Positions 8,962-17,622 of a stretch of 64,000 bases of DNA are shown piece by piece. The notes below the pieces were generated by a model. The model worked only from the letters and a program-made list of their open reading frames with translations, did not search any database and was not told the DNA's origin. The stretch is from Terriglobia bacterium (lineage in GTDB: Bacteria; Acidobacteriota; Thermoanaerobaculia; Thermoanaerobaculales; Thermoanaerobaculaceae), in the NCBI GenBank assembly GCA_020073245.1, contig JAIQFQ010000003.1, positions 1 to 64,000 on the forward strand. Reading direction: 5' to 3'. Both the position numbers and the translations under genes were made by a program. Numbering within the stretch: position 1 is the first letter of the stretch; each line of letters opens with the position of its first letter.

Positions 8962-10098
8962 ATGGAGTTCAACCTGACCCCGCAACAGCAGGAACGGGTC
9001 GAGGCCGCGCGGGAGTTCACCCGCGAGTGGATCTCTCCCAACGCCGCCGCCCACGACCGCTCCGGCGAGTTCCCGCTCGAGATCTGCCGCGAGGCGTTCA
9101 AGCGCGGCCTGATGAACTCTCACATCCCGAAGGAGTACGGCGGCGCCCACGAGGCCGTCCTGGATCACTGTATGGTGATGGAGGAGCTCGCCACCGGCTG
9201 CTCCGGGATCGCCACCGCGATCGACGGCAACGGGCTCTCGCAGTACCCGGTGATCCTGGCCGGCACCGACGACCAGAAGCGACGGTTCCTCGCGCCGATG
9301 CTCGACGAGCTGATGTTCTCCGCCTATGCCGTGACCGAGCCGGAGGCCGGGTCCGACGTGGCCCGGGTCAAGACCACGGCGACGAAGGTGGGCAACGACT
9401 ACGTCCTCAACGGCGTCAAGTGGTGGATCACGAACGGCTCGGTCGCGAGCTGGTACTTCGTGCTCGCTCGCACCGGCGAGGAGCTCACCGGGTTCATCGT
9501 GCCCGCCGGCTCGCCGGGAATCGTCCGCGGCCCCAAGGAGATCAACCTCGGGCAGCACGCCTCGAACACCGTGCGCGTCACGCTCGAGGACGTCAAGGTG
9601 CCGGAGGCCAACCGCCTCGGGGCCGAGGGCAAGGGCTTCGACATCGCGATGGCGACGTTCAACCACACACGGCCCGGCGTCGCCGCGGGCGCCAACGGCA
9701 TCACCAAGGCCGCGCTCAACATCGCTCTCTCGTACGCGAAGCGGCGCCGCACGTTCGACAAGAAGCTGATCTCCAACCAGGGGATCTCGTTCAAGCTCGC
9801 GGAGATGATGACGCGGCTCGACGCCGCGCGGTTCCTGACCTACAAGGCCGCGTGGCTGTTCGACCAGGGGCAGGACAACGCGCGCGAGGCGGCGCAGGCC
9901 AAGTGGTTCGCGGCGGACGTCGCGATGAGCGCGGCGATCGAGTGCGCGCAGGTGCTCGGAGGGTACGGGTACACGCAGGAGATGCCGGCCGAGAAGCTGA
10001 TCCGAGACGCCAAAATCTACCAGATCTACGAGGGCGCCACCGAGATCCAGAAGATGATCATCGTTTCCAAGCTGTTGCGCATGCGCGAGGTGCACTGA
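8962..10098 (+). CDS. acyl-CoA dehydrogenase
   Basis: The 378-residue protein is full length for the family. The N-terminal helical domain begins LTPQQQERVEAAREF, the middle beta domain contains AYAVTEPEAGSDVA and WWITNGSVASWY (flavin and substrate contacts), and the C-terminal helical domain ends IYQIYEGATEIQKMII. The Glu of YEGATE is in the position of the catalytic base of short- and medium-chain acyl-CoA dehydrogenases. It oxidises an acyl-CoA to the enoyl-CoA using FAD. Electron-transfer flavoprotein is the normal acceptor, but the gene lies between two related membrane proteins (gaps of 2 and 1 base), hinting at a membrane-coupled partner. Chain-length preference cannot be read. Confidence 0.93.
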   Translation: MEFNLTPQQQERVEAAREFTREWISPNAAAHDRSGEFPLEICREAFKRGLMNSHIPKEYGGAHEAVLDHCMVMEELATGCSGIATAIDGNGLSQYPVILAGTDDQKRRFLAPMLDELMFSAYAVTEPEAGSDVARVKTTATKVGNDYVLNGVKWWITNGSVASWYFVLARTGEELTGFIVPAGSPGIVRGPKEINLGQHASNTVRVTLEDVKVPEANRLGAEGKGFDIAMATFNHTRPGVAAGANGITKAALNIALSYAKRRRTFDKKLISNQGISFKLAEMMTRLDAARFLTYKAAWLFDQGQDNAREAAQAKWFAADVAMSAAIECAQVLGGYGYTQEMPAEKLIRDAKIYQIYEGATEIQKMIIVSKLLRMREVH

Positions 10099-10099
10099 G

Positions 10100-10810
10100 A
10101 TGCTCGCCGACATTCGCAGACTGGCCGGGCGCATCTCGGAGCGCTTCAAGCGCGCGTACTACGGGCCGACGTTCCGGTGCCCGGTGTGCCATTTCGTGCT
10201 TGCCGCCGTGGACGCCGACGGCAACGGTCTGCTCGTCTGCCCGGTGTGCGGTGCGGTGATCGAGATCGAGGCCGTCTACGGGCACATCGTCCCGGTGGTG
10301 CTCGACATGGAGCTGTACCGGCCGCAGCCGAAGCTGCGCGTCCACCCGATGGCGACCCACCTCCCGATCGGGCTGTTCCCGGTGGCTTTGCTCGGTGTGG
10401 TGACGCTACTCGCGGCCACATTCCTCAAGAGGCTCGGTTTGGTGGGCGCTGCCCCCGGCGGACGTCTGAGTGTGCTCGCGAGCGCGGTGCTGGTGCTGCT
10501 CGTGGTCTCGGTGGGCGCATCCCTGGCGACGCTTGCCTCGGGGCTGTGGGACTGGAACTTCCGCTACCGCAGGCGCACCTACCGGCAGATCCGCTTGAAG
10601 ATCGCGTGCTCGATCGTGTTCCTTGCGTTGGGCGCGGGAGCGATCGCCCTTCACGCGTCGGGGCTCGTGTTCGCTGCCAGCGGGCTCATGCGCCTGGACT
10701 CGGCGGCGGGGGTCGCCGCCGACTTCGCGTACCTCGCTGCGCTCGCCGGGGACATGGTCGTCCTCGCGACACTGGGTCACATCGGCGGCACGCTGGTGTT
10801 CGGCCGGTAG
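10100..10810 (+). CDS. zinc-ribbon plus DUF2231-like four-helix membrane protein (second of pair)
   Basis: The 236-residue protein begins with an amphipathic helix and a zinc ribbon or rubredoxin-like element with two CPVC knuckles (CPVCHF and CPVCGAV, about residues 27-54). A four-helix membrane domain starting HPMATHLPIGLF follows. The HPxxxHxPIG motif is the hallmark of DUF2231 membrane proteins. The two CxxC pairs could hold zinc or a rubredoxin-type iron. Its ATG is one base after the acyl-CoA dehydrogenase stop. An electron-transfer role from flavoenzyme through the CxxC site to membrane histidines is attractive but inferred. Confidence 0.7.
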   Translation: MLADIRRLAGRISERFKRAYYGPTFRCPVCHFVLAAVDADGNGLLVCPVCGAVIEIEAVYGHIVPVVLDMELYRPQPKLRVHPMATHLPIGLFPVALLGVVTLLAATFLKRLGLVGAAPGGRLSVLASAVLVLLVVSVGASLATLASGLWDWNFRYRRRTYRQIRLKIACSIVFLALGAGAIALHASGLVFAASGLMRLDSAAGVAADFAYLAALAGDMVVLATLGHIGGTLVFGR

Positions 10811-10992
10811 CAACGACGTACCCGGAACGGTTGTAAGGCACCCCGACGACGGAGGCCCACTCCCGTCCGACGGTGATGCGCCGGCACGAGCGCCACGGCC
10901 AGAGCAACCAAGCCGGTGGCCAAAGAGAAAACCATCCCACCGGAGCGTCCACCGCATCCGGCGGGATGTCCCGCACAAGGCCGCCGCCGCGG

Positions 10993-11646
10993 TTACGCGC
11001 GCAGGCGCAGGATGATGAACACCCCGGCGATCAGGAGCAGCGCGGCCAGCACGGCCAGCCCGAAGAAGCCGGCCGTGGGGATCGCGCCGGCCTCGCCCTG
11101 GAGCGCCTGGCTGGTAACGATGTTGCAATTGCCGCAGCCATCGAGGATCACTTCCCATCCGCCGATGACTCTGTGGAACTGATCCACGAGCGTGATGGTG
11201 ACGTGGATCGGCTGACCGGAAGGCAGCGGCCAGGTCCCCGTGGCGGTGCCGCCATCGTTTACGAAGAACAGACCCCAGCTGCCCACGCCTGAACCACTGA
11301 GGAAGGAACCCAGCTGGTCCATGTAGACGACGCCATTGACGATGACCAGCGTGTGTTCCACCGTGGTGGCCGGGAGGTTGCTGAACGAGACGGCCAGACT
11401 CGTGGTGTCAATCGCGCAGCCACAGGCGGTCACCCCGGTGATCTGGATACCCGGGCCTGCCAAACCGTCCGGGGCAGGCAGGTTGCGGGGCGTGGCGGCC
11501 GTGTTCGTTGTGCTCGCGGCCACCGCGCTTTGAGTGCCGTGGTTGAGGGCCGTGGTGCTCGCCGCCACCGAAGCGGCGCCCAGCGCGAGCAACCCGACGA
11601 CCAAGAGAGTGAAGACCACTTGTGGAGCCTTGAATCCCGTCCTCAT
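10993..11646 (-). CDS. secreted protein with IPTL-CTERM-like sorting tail
   Basis: A signal peptide (VVFTLLVVGLLALGAASVAA) leads a 150-residue beta-rich domain with cysteine pairs (CGCA and CGNC). The C-terminus has the tripartite layout of a sorting signal: AIPTAGFFG, a hydrophobic helix, then RLRA. The IPTxxxxG start resembles IPTLxxWG-CTERM signals processed by exosortase-like enzymes, so the protein is probably released from or anchored at the cell surface. GGAGGAGG lies 5 bases before ATG 11646. The function of the mature domain is unknown. Confidence 0.65.
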   Translation of the reverse strand: MRTGFKAPQVVFTLLVVGLLALGAASVAASTTALNHGTQSAVAASTTNTAATPRNLPAPDGLAGPGIQITGVTACGCAIDTTSLAVSFSNLPATTVEHTLVIVNGVVYMDQLGSFLSGSGVGSWGLFFVNDGGTATGTWPLPSGQPIHVTITLVDQFHRVIGGWEVILDGCGNCNIVTSQALQGEAGAIPTAGFFGLAVLAALLLIAGVFIILRLRA

Positions 11647-11844
11647 GAACTCCTCCTCCTCGTCCGAATGGGGCGATTTTGTTAAGCCTAGAACGCGACC
11701 CCCGAGGTGTCAACGGTCGGAGGGGGCGAGGGGTTCGTCTCAAGTGAGGTGAGCCAATCGGCACCAAAGGACAGGGGGTTCTTCTCGGCGCGCCGGCCGC
11801 CATGTGGCCGCCAGGGCGGCCGGTTTCGCGGTTGCAGGTCGCCC

Positions 11845-12384
11845 TTAGTGCTGAGCTGCGGACTTCACCCGCGTCAGGTAGAACATCCCGCTCGAGATCT
11901 TCCCACCGAGCTCGTACCCCCACTCCTCGTTATGGTGGTCGGCATCCACGAGCGTGATCGCCAGGCGGCCCATGTGGCCGTCACCGGGCCTGATGTTGGT
12001 GCCGTCCTTGAACTGGAACACGACGGTCTTGGGGTCGGACGAGGGCGCCGCCACGAAGCGCGGCTGGTTGTGGGCCGAGCAATAGTGCGTCGCCATCAGG
12101 GTGTCCTTGTCCACGTGGAACATGGTGACCATCTCGTGAGGCGTGCCGGCGTCGATCCAATGCATGACGGCCGAACCGTCGCCGGTCATGCGGATTGCGA
12201 CGTGCGTCGGCATCTTTTGGTCGCCCTCCATGTGGTACCCGTCCCACTCCCCGACGAGCGACTTGATGCTTTCCCACTGCGGGGTGCTCGCGACCTTCGA
12301 GACGTGCATTTCGTGGTCCTCTGCGCCCGCAATTCCGAGCCCGAGGACGAAAGCGCCAACCAGGACAGCGATCACTCGCTTCAT
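11845..12384 (-). CDS. secreted lipocalin-like (DUF1579-type) protein
   Basis: A signal peptide (MKRVIAVLVGAFVLGLGIAGA) is followed by about 155 residues. The pattern LVGEWDGYHM, VMHWIDAGTPHEMVTMFHVD, LMATHYCS, then VVFQF strands is a single antiparallel barrel like those of DUF1579 and related small-ligand-binding families. No catalytic residues are evident. ATG 12384 has GGGAGGA 8 bases upstream. It diverges from the DinB gene; the 166 bases between must contain both promoters. Confidence 0.65.
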   Translation of the reverse strand: MKRVIAVLVGAFVLGLGIAGAEDHEMHVSKVASTPQWESIKSLVGEWDGYHMEGDQKMPTHVAIRMTGDGSAVMHWIDAGTPHEMVTMFHVDKDTLMATHYCSAHNQPRFVAAPSSDPKTVVFQFKDGTNIRPGDGHMGRLAITLVDADHHNEEWGYELGGKISSGMFYLTRVKSAAQH

Positions 12385-12550
12385 ACGAAGTCCTCCCGGG
12401 GGCCGATTGTCCTGCACCTGAGATTCGGTGTCAACGCCGGGCCAGCCGTGGCTCCCGCTGCCAGAACTCATGACGCGGGTCGCGCTGCCGGTCGGGCAGC
12501 GCTGCAACCTGCGGCAGGCCCGCTTCGTATTTCAGCCGGAGGATGCGCCC

Positions 12551-13060
12551 GTGCCGAACGTCCTTCCGTGGCTGGAGTACAGGTGGAACTTCGACTTCCC
12601 AGTCGGCATGTTCCGTGCGATTGTGGAGCGCCTGCGCGGAACGCCCGCCCGACTCGAGGAGATCGTTCGGGATGCCTCAGGCGACCGCCTCATCCATCGT
12701 GCGGGAGAGTCCTGGTCGGCGCAGGAGCACGTCGGGCACCTGGTCAGCGTGGAGGTTCTCTGGCACCGACGGCTCGAGGAGTACCTCCTCGGTACGCTTA
12801 GGCTGACAGCGGCTGACATGGAGAACCGGGCTACGAAGGAAGCCGCGTACAACGGGCGCCCCCTGACCTCGATCCTGGCCGAGTTCCGCACCGGTCGCGG
12901 CGCCACCGTGGGGATCCTGGATGGCCTCGACCTCGAGGCAGCCTCGCGGACCGCGCACCACCCGAGGCTCAACCGCCCGATGCGCCTTGTGGACCTGTGC
13001 CTCTTCGCCGCCGAGCACGACGATCACCATCTGGCCTTGATCCATGAGCTCCTGCGGTAG
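12551..13060 (+). CDS. DinB-family protein (DinB_2 four-helix bundle)
   Basis: The 169-residue protein is a four-helix bundle with the DinB/YfiT metal-site pattern: WSAQEHVGHLV supplies the first His and AEHDDHHLALIHELL the second cluster. Members bind a divalent metal, and some act as thiol S-transferases (bacillithiol or mycothiol type). GTG 12551 was chosen because GGAGG is 8 bases upstream and the family begins at this point; the longer ORF from 12428 is antisense to the neighbour's leader. The substrate is unknown. Confidence 0.75.
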   Translation: MPNVLPWLEYRWNFDFPVGMFRAIVERLRGTPARLEEIVRDASGDRLIHRAGESWSAQEHVGHLVSVEVLWHRRLEEYLLGTLRLTAADMENRATKEAAYNGRPLTSILAEFRTGRGATVGILDGLDLEAASRTAHHPRLNRPMRLVDLCLFAAEHDDHHLALIHELLR

Positions 13061-13558
13061 CCAAGGAAGGCGCCGCCGGCGCCGGACCACCTATCCGGGC
13101 GGGGGGTCCCGCCGCCGATCCACGACCCACCTCGCCGCTCCAGATCCCCCGAGCCCTCCACTCGTCCCGCCGGAGGCGGGACTCGCCCGTCCTCAACGTA
13201 CCCTCCGGGTACGCCCCCTGTGCAACCGGCTCGCGCGACTTGCGACAGGCCCAACGGTGGCGGCGCGGCTCCACGCCGTGCTTCGAGGCCCTGCTGTCGG
13301 TTGAGCGGGAACAGGTAAGAGGGAAGAGGGAAGACGGAAGAGGTCAAAGGGAAGACGAAGACCTCACGCGAAGAGAGCCCTGCGTTCCTCGTCTTTCGTT
13401 TGACGTTTTACGTTTGACCTTTCACCCGTCCTCAACGAACCCTCGAACGGGCTCTGATCCTCCGTTCCTCGACCCCTCCGCTCTTCTGCCAGTCTCTACG
13501 GACCCCTGAGCCCGGTCCCCGGTCTGTCGGACAGCGCAAGCGCTACGGTAGCTCTTGG
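13061..13558. other. 498-bp intergenic region with purine-rich/pyrimidine-rich hairpin and a direct repeat
   Basis: It lies between the convergent DinB and PEGA genes. It contains a 20-bp near-identical direct repeat (CCCGTCCTCAACGnACCCTC at 13186-13205 and 13425-13444). Between the two copies are a purine-rich arm (13306-13370) and a pyrimidine-rich arm (13386-13435), which can pair in part, for example GGTCAAA with TTTGACC. Related arms occur at 25190, 28740 and 30295. No protein gene is seen. Confidence 0.55.
13323..13343 (+). repeat. 21-bp exact repeat, copy 1 (second copy at 28740-28760)
   Basis: The sequence GAAGAGGGAAGACGGAAGAG plus a final G is identical here and at 28740-28760. Both copies are preceded by a similar GGGAACA(A/G)G(G/T)AAGAGGGAA context and sit in the purine arm of an intergenic hairpin. 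This shared sequence is the core of a dispersed repeat family. Confidence 0.7.
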
Positions 13559-14695
13559 TCACTCGAGGGCCACGGACAGTGCCAGTTTCTTGCCGGCTTC
13601 GGCGTTGACCTGAACCGTCTTTCCGGTGTGGCCCGGCGCCACGACGTCGATGCGGTGCGGACCCGGCGACACCACGACGCCCTGCCCTAGGCGCGCCAGA
13701 TCATCGCCCGTTCCGATCAGGGCGCCATCGAGGTACACGGCTGCGCCAGGCGGCGACACCCGCAGCTCCAGCGCGGTGAATCCGGAGGCCGAGGCGGCGG
13801 GTTGGATCGCGCCGGCACCGCCGGGCGAGGGTGTGGCCTGGGTCGCGGCCGGTCCGAAGCTCGGACCGAACCTCCGGCCATGGGGCAGCCCCGGGGATGG
13901 CGTCGGTGCCCCTCCGGCGCCGCCGGCCGGATCGACCTGGAGGTCGACGCTGAGAACGACCTTGTTTTCGCCGCCGACGCTGAGGTTCAACGATTTGCTC
14001 CGATAGCCGGGCAGGCGGAGGTCGAGGGTGTACCGACCGGGGTCGAGGTAGAGATATTCGGGGTGGCCATCGAACTCATCGACGGAGCCGACGAGCACGC
14101 CGTTGAGGTGGACCAGAGCACTCCTCGGGGACACCTCCATGTCCACCGGCGAGGCGCCGGGAATCGCGGTGGTTGTCTCGCTCGAAACCGCTGCAGAGGC
14201 ATCACCCGAGCCCGCACCAGCTGCCGCTGAATCCGGGGGCACGACGAAGATGCTGGAGTCGGGGTATCCGTAGGGGTAATCGTAGAGGTCGTAGTATCCA
14301 TAGGCCCCGTGGTACCCGTAGTATCCGAATGGCCAACCCCAGGCCCAGTAGGCGTCCCACCACAGCGGGAAGCTGAGATAGAGGCCGCCCCAAAAGGAAG
14401 GCCCGTGCCAACCGAAGTGGCCGCTGCCGTGGAACGGGAGCCCCGGGTGATGGTTCCCATGCGGTTGGGCCGCTGGCACGCCGTGGCCGACGGGACCGTG
14501 ATGTCCTCCCGAGGCGGGCTGCCGCCCGGCCGACGAGTGTCCACTCCGGGACGAATTCCCGCCGCCGGAGGCGTGCCCACCGGTGAACGAGTGCATGCCC
14601 CCGCTGTGCCCACTGCCTCTGCTCTGGCTCCAGGCCGGTCCCGCAAAGACCAAGAGGCCTGCGATCAGGACCGTTCCGACCGCCCGCGCTCGCAT
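13559..14695 (-). CDS. secreted PEGA-domain protein with Gly/His/Tyr-rich segment
   Basis: A signal peptide (AVGTVLIAGLLVFAGPAWS) precedes a long Gly/Ser/His-rich region (about residues 25-95). A Trp/Tyr/Gly-rich stretch resembling YXX(G) surface proteins follows (about 95-145). Two PEGA-like domains then occur: one starts VDMEVSPRSALVHLNG (about 185-255), the other LELRVSPPGAAVYLDG (about 300-378). PEGA domains are surface beta modules of S-layer-like or lipoprotein origin, and two copies separated by a Pro-rich linker suggest an envelope structural protein. ATG 14695 was chosen with GGGGG just upstream; GTG 14701 is equally possible. Histidine-rich regions may bind metal. Confidence 0.65.
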   Translation of the reverse strand: MRARAVGTVLIAGLLVFAGPAWSQSRGSGHSGGMHSFTGGHASGGGNSSRSGHSSAGRQPASGGHHGPVGHGVPAAQPHGNHHPGLPFHGSGHFGWHGPSFWGGLYLSFPLWWDAYWAWGWPFGYYGYHGAYGYYDLYDYPYGYPDSSIFVVPPDSAAAGAGSGDASAAVSSETTTAIPGASPVDMEVSPRSALVHLNGVLVGSVDEFDGHPEYLYLDPGRYTLDLRLPGYRSKSLNLSVGGENKVVLSVDLQVDPAGGAGGAPTPSPGLPHGRRFGPSFGPAATQATPSPGGAGAIQPAASASGFTALELRVSPPGAAVYLDGALIGTGDDLARLGQGVVVSPGPHRIDVVAPGHTGKTVQVNAEAGKKLALSVALE

Positions 14696-14942
14696 AGACA
14701 CCCCCGAGCCGAGGTCGAACGCAGCAGCTCCGGCTCACAACCAATTCCATCCTAAAGCAAACCCCCTGCCAGGGGGCGGTGCCTTCACACCTGGTCTCAC
14801 GGCGACCTCACCTACTCGAGGCAGCGCCGTCAGGGGACAGGACCGTCCCCGAAGGAAGACGGCCCGCCGATGGCCCCAAATGGCGTACGGAGCGGAGGTG
14901 AGATGACTGCTCAATTCTGGGGGGGCCGTGTGCCTGAGCCCT

Positions 14943-15764
14943 TCACGATCCCGGGCCGAGCACGGCGCCCACGAATGCCGCAAGTGCCTCTTGCGCCTCC
15001 GGGCTGACCGCGATCCCGCCGCTGTTGTGGCCACCGCTCAGGTCGGCGAACGCCTTGGGCTGGCGAGCGGCGGCGAACAGCTCGCGACCCATGGCGTACG
15101 GCACGATGTCGTCGTCCGGCGAGTGGATGATCAAGGTGGGGCAAGCGACATCCCGCATGCGCGAAAGAGAGTCGTAGCGGATCGTGACGAGCAGTCGCGC
15201 CGGCAGCCACGGGTAGTACCTTCTCGCCATGGCGTGGACGCTGGTGAACGAGGACTCGAGGACCAGCCCGGCGGGAGGACGCCTCGACGCGGCCTCGACC
15301 GCGACGGCGCCCCCGAGCGACTCACCCAGGTACAGAACTCTGGCGGGCGGGACGCCCTTGTCCCCCGTGACGAACCCCACCGCGGCGTCCATGTCCCGGT
15401 ATGTGCCCTGCTCCGAGGGTCGCCCCTGGCTCTCTCCGTACCCGCGGTAGTCGAACGCCAGCACCGACAGGCCCAGTCCGTGGAGAAGCGCCAGCTTGTC
15501 GATCCGGTGCGAGATGTTGCCGCCGTTCCCGTGGGCGAACACGAGCGCTCCGCGCGGACGCTCGGCGGGAATCCACCACGCCCCGAGCGCCAGCCCGTCG
15601 GCAGTCTGAAGCCGCACCGGCTCGTACCGCAGGCCAACGTCCACCGGCGTCCCGGCGATGGCACGCTCGGGGAAGAAGACGAACGACTCCTGCCGCAGGA
15701 AGATCATGCCGCACACCCCCGCGTAGCCCAGAACGAGCAACCCGCCGGCCACCGCGACCGCCAC
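14943..15764 (-). CDS. membrane-anchored alpha/beta hydrolase (BEM46/ABHD-like)
   Basis: The 273-residue protein starts with one hydrophobic helix, probably a membrane anchor. The hydrolase core has the oxyanion segment FAHGNGGN, DYRGYGES, the nucleophile elbow GESLGG, an acid in HSPDDDIVP and the catalytic histidine in GGHNSG. This pattern fits the BEM46/ABHD13-17 group of serine esterases or thioesterases. The start is GTG 15764 just before the anchor. The substrate is unknown. Confidence 0.75.
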   Translation of the reverse strand: MAVAVAGGLLVLGYAGVCGMIFLRQESFVFFPERAIAGTPVDVGLRYEPVRLQTADGLALGAWWIPAERPRGALVFAHGNGGNISHRIDKLALLHGLGLSVLAFDYRGYGESQGRPSEQGTYRDMDAAVGFVTGDKGVPPARVLYLGESLGGAVAVEAASRRPPAGLVLESSFTSVHAMARRYYPWLPARLLVTIRYDSLSRMRDVACPTLIIHSPDDDIVPYAMGRELFAAARQPKAFADLSGGHNSGGIAVSPEAQEALAAFVGAVLGPGS

Positions 15765-15913
15765 CCGCGCTCTCGCTGCCAGACGGTCCTCCCTTCGTTG
15801 AGTCTAGCCGAGAGGGCCGGTTTGGGGTCCCACCGTCCGTGCGCGATTCGGTGAACCGTCCGGCCGCCTGCGGCGTATCATGACGTACCGATAATTCACA
15901 ACGGAGGCCGACC

Positions 15914-16807
15914 ATGGATGGGAAGGGAAGAACAATCGGCGTGACAGTCGCCATCGCGGTGGCTATGGCCGCGGGGTGCTGGGAGGTCGCGAGTGCAGAG
16001 CCGGAGCTGGCGGTGTCTGGCCACGCGCGGTCGGCGGACGGAGTCGAGATCGCCTACGCGGATCAGGGAAGCGGATTGGTTGCGATCGTATTTATCCACG
16101 GTGGCCTGGCAGACCGCACGTTCTGGGCGCCCCAGTTCGTGCTGCTGAGCGGCAGGTACCGCCTGGTGGCGGTGGACCTCGCCGGGCACGGCGCGTCGGG
16201 GTCCAACCGCCAGGCGTTGACGATCGCCGCGTGGGCGGTCGACGTGTGCGCCGTGGTGAACGCACTCAAGCTCCCCCGCGTTGTGCTCGTGGGGAACTCG
16301 CTCGGCGGGCCAGTGGCTCTCGAGGCGGCCTCGCTACTGCCGGGGCGGGCGATCGGCGTGGTCGGCGTGGACACACTTCACCTCGCGACCCAGAGCATGC
16401 CGAAGGAGGAAGCGCACGCTCGCGCGGAGGCGTTCCGAAAGGACTTCGCGGGAACGTGCCACGCCATGGTGGAGGCACTCTTCCACCCCGGTACCCAGGC
16501 CGAGCTTCGGGCGTGGGCCGAGAAACGCATGTGCTCGGCGTCGCCCGTGGTGGCCGCCGCGATGATGGAAGGGTTCGGCGGCTACGACATCGCGCAGGCG
16601 TTTCGCAAGGCGGGAGTGCCGGTCCGCGCGATCAACGGCGACCTCTGGCCCACGCAAACCGAGGTCAACCGCACGATCACACCCGACTTCCAGGCGGTGA
16701 TCATGAAGGGCGCCGGCCACTACCCGATGCTCGAACGCCCCGCCGAGTTCAACCGCCTGCTCATGGTGTACGTCCAAGCTCTCGATCAGGCGGCCAGGTC
16801 CAAGTAG
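15914..16807 (+). CDS. secreted alpha/beta hydrolase
   Basis: The 297-residue protein has a signal sequence (VTVAIAVAMAAGCWEVASA; the internal Cys could be a lipobox but lacks the usual preceding residues). The core has FIHGGLADRTFW, DLAGHGASG, the nucleophile elbow GNSLGG, an acid in NGDLWP and a histidine in GAGHYPMLE, so the Ser-Asp-His triad looks complete. It belongs to the general alpha/beta hydrolase fold-1 family. GGAGG lies 6 bases before the ATG, and a GATAAT -10-like hexamer is at 15890-15895. The substrate is unknown. Confidence 0.78.
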   Translation: MDGKGRTIGVTVAIAVAMAAGCWEVASAEPELAVSGHARSADGVEIAYADQGSGLVAIVFIHGGLADRTFWAPQFVLLSGRYRLVAVDLAGHGASGSNRQALTIAAWAVDVCAVVNALKLPRVVLVGNSLGGPVALEAASLLPGRAIGVVGVDTLHLATQSMPKEEAHARAEAFRKDFAGTCHAMVEALFHPGTQAELRAWAEKRMCSASPVVAAAMMEGFGGYDIAQAFRKAGVPVRAINGDLWPTQTEVNRTITPDFQAVIMKGAGHYPMLERPAEFNRLLMVYVQALDQAARSK

Positions 16808-16830
16808 GGTAGCGGTCCGCCCGCACTCGA

Positions 16831-16857
16831 GCGGGAGGGGGCAAGCGCCGCCCCAAC
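16831..16857 (+). repeat. degenerate GC-rich palindromic repeat (GGGGGCAAGC type)
   Basis: The sequence around GGGGGCAAGCGCCGCCCC is an imperfect inverted repeat. It resembles the better preserved element at 17805-17830 inside the icmF gene (GGGGGCAAGCCCCGCCCC). It lies between the convergent hydrolase and secreted-protein genes. Confidence 0.5.
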
Positions 16858-16939
16858 GTGCCGCACCGGCACCGGACGCCGATGTCGTGGAGGGCCTGCG
16901 TCATCTGGTTTGAAGCGCGACCTCGTCAAAGCGAGGCGG

Positions 16940-17443
16940 CTACTTCATCGGCTCGATGGTCGCGCTGAACGTGACGTCGTAGCTGTACGGCACGTCATCG
17001 AACGACTTCTGCGGAGACTTGGTGCGGGCGCGCCCGGCGATGAGTTTCTTGTCGAAGGTCTTCGCCTCGAAGACGTGCTCGGTAGACCCCCCGCTCTCGG
17101 GCATCTTGAAGCGTTCGTGCCTCACCTCGTAGTTGATCACTTGCCCTTCCGCGTCGATCGTTTGCTTGACGAAATGGAGCTTGCCCGCCTTTGCCAGGTC
17201 GGCAAGCGCGAAATGGTCGCGCAGCGCCGCAGCGGCCACCTCGGCGTCCGCCATGACTACCACCACGTCTTGCTTCTTCGAATCGAAAAAGCCTTTCTCG
17301 GCGTAGGCGTAGACGTGGGTCAGCTTGATCGGCGTGCCGTCCACAACGAACGTGCCCTCGACCGTGTTCTGCGCCGCTGCCGGAGCCGCCACGAGGCCAA
17401 CGAGTCCTGCGAGAAGAACGCCAAGAAGTGCCTTGTGGTTCAT
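16940..17443 (-). CDS. secreted protein of unknown function
   Basis: The 167-residue protein has a signal peptide (MNHKALLGVLLAGLVGLVAAPAAA). The mature part of about 140 residues looks like a compact beta domain and begins NTVEGTFVVDGTPIKLTHVYAYAE. I recognise no catalytic motif. The pattern is shared by many small periplasmic proteins of this kind of genome, but I cannot name the family. ATG 17443 has AAGGAGG 7 bases upstream, an excellent start signal. It lies downstream of icmF on the same strand but 179 bases away. Confidence 0.7.
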   Translation of the reverse strand: MNHKALLGVLLAGLVGLVAAPAAAQNTVEGTFVVDGTPIKLTHVYAYAEKGFFDSKKQDVVVVMADAEVAAAALRDHFALADLAKAGKLHFVKQTIDAEGQVINYEVRHERFKMPESGGSTEHVFEAKTFDKKLIAGRARTKSPQKSFDDVPYSYDVTFSATIEPMK

Positions 17444-17622
17444 TTCGACCTCCTTTTGCCGGCCAACCGCCAGCCTCGCGATTGAACTCTCCGGAGTCAC
17501 GGCAAGCAGCGTACCACGAGCCAGCCGCACCGAACCGTTCCTCGGGGTTCGTCGCGACGGCAGCACCACACCCGGGCCGACAAGCGGCCTGCGAAACTCC
17601 AGTGTGGACGGGAGCAGCGCCT

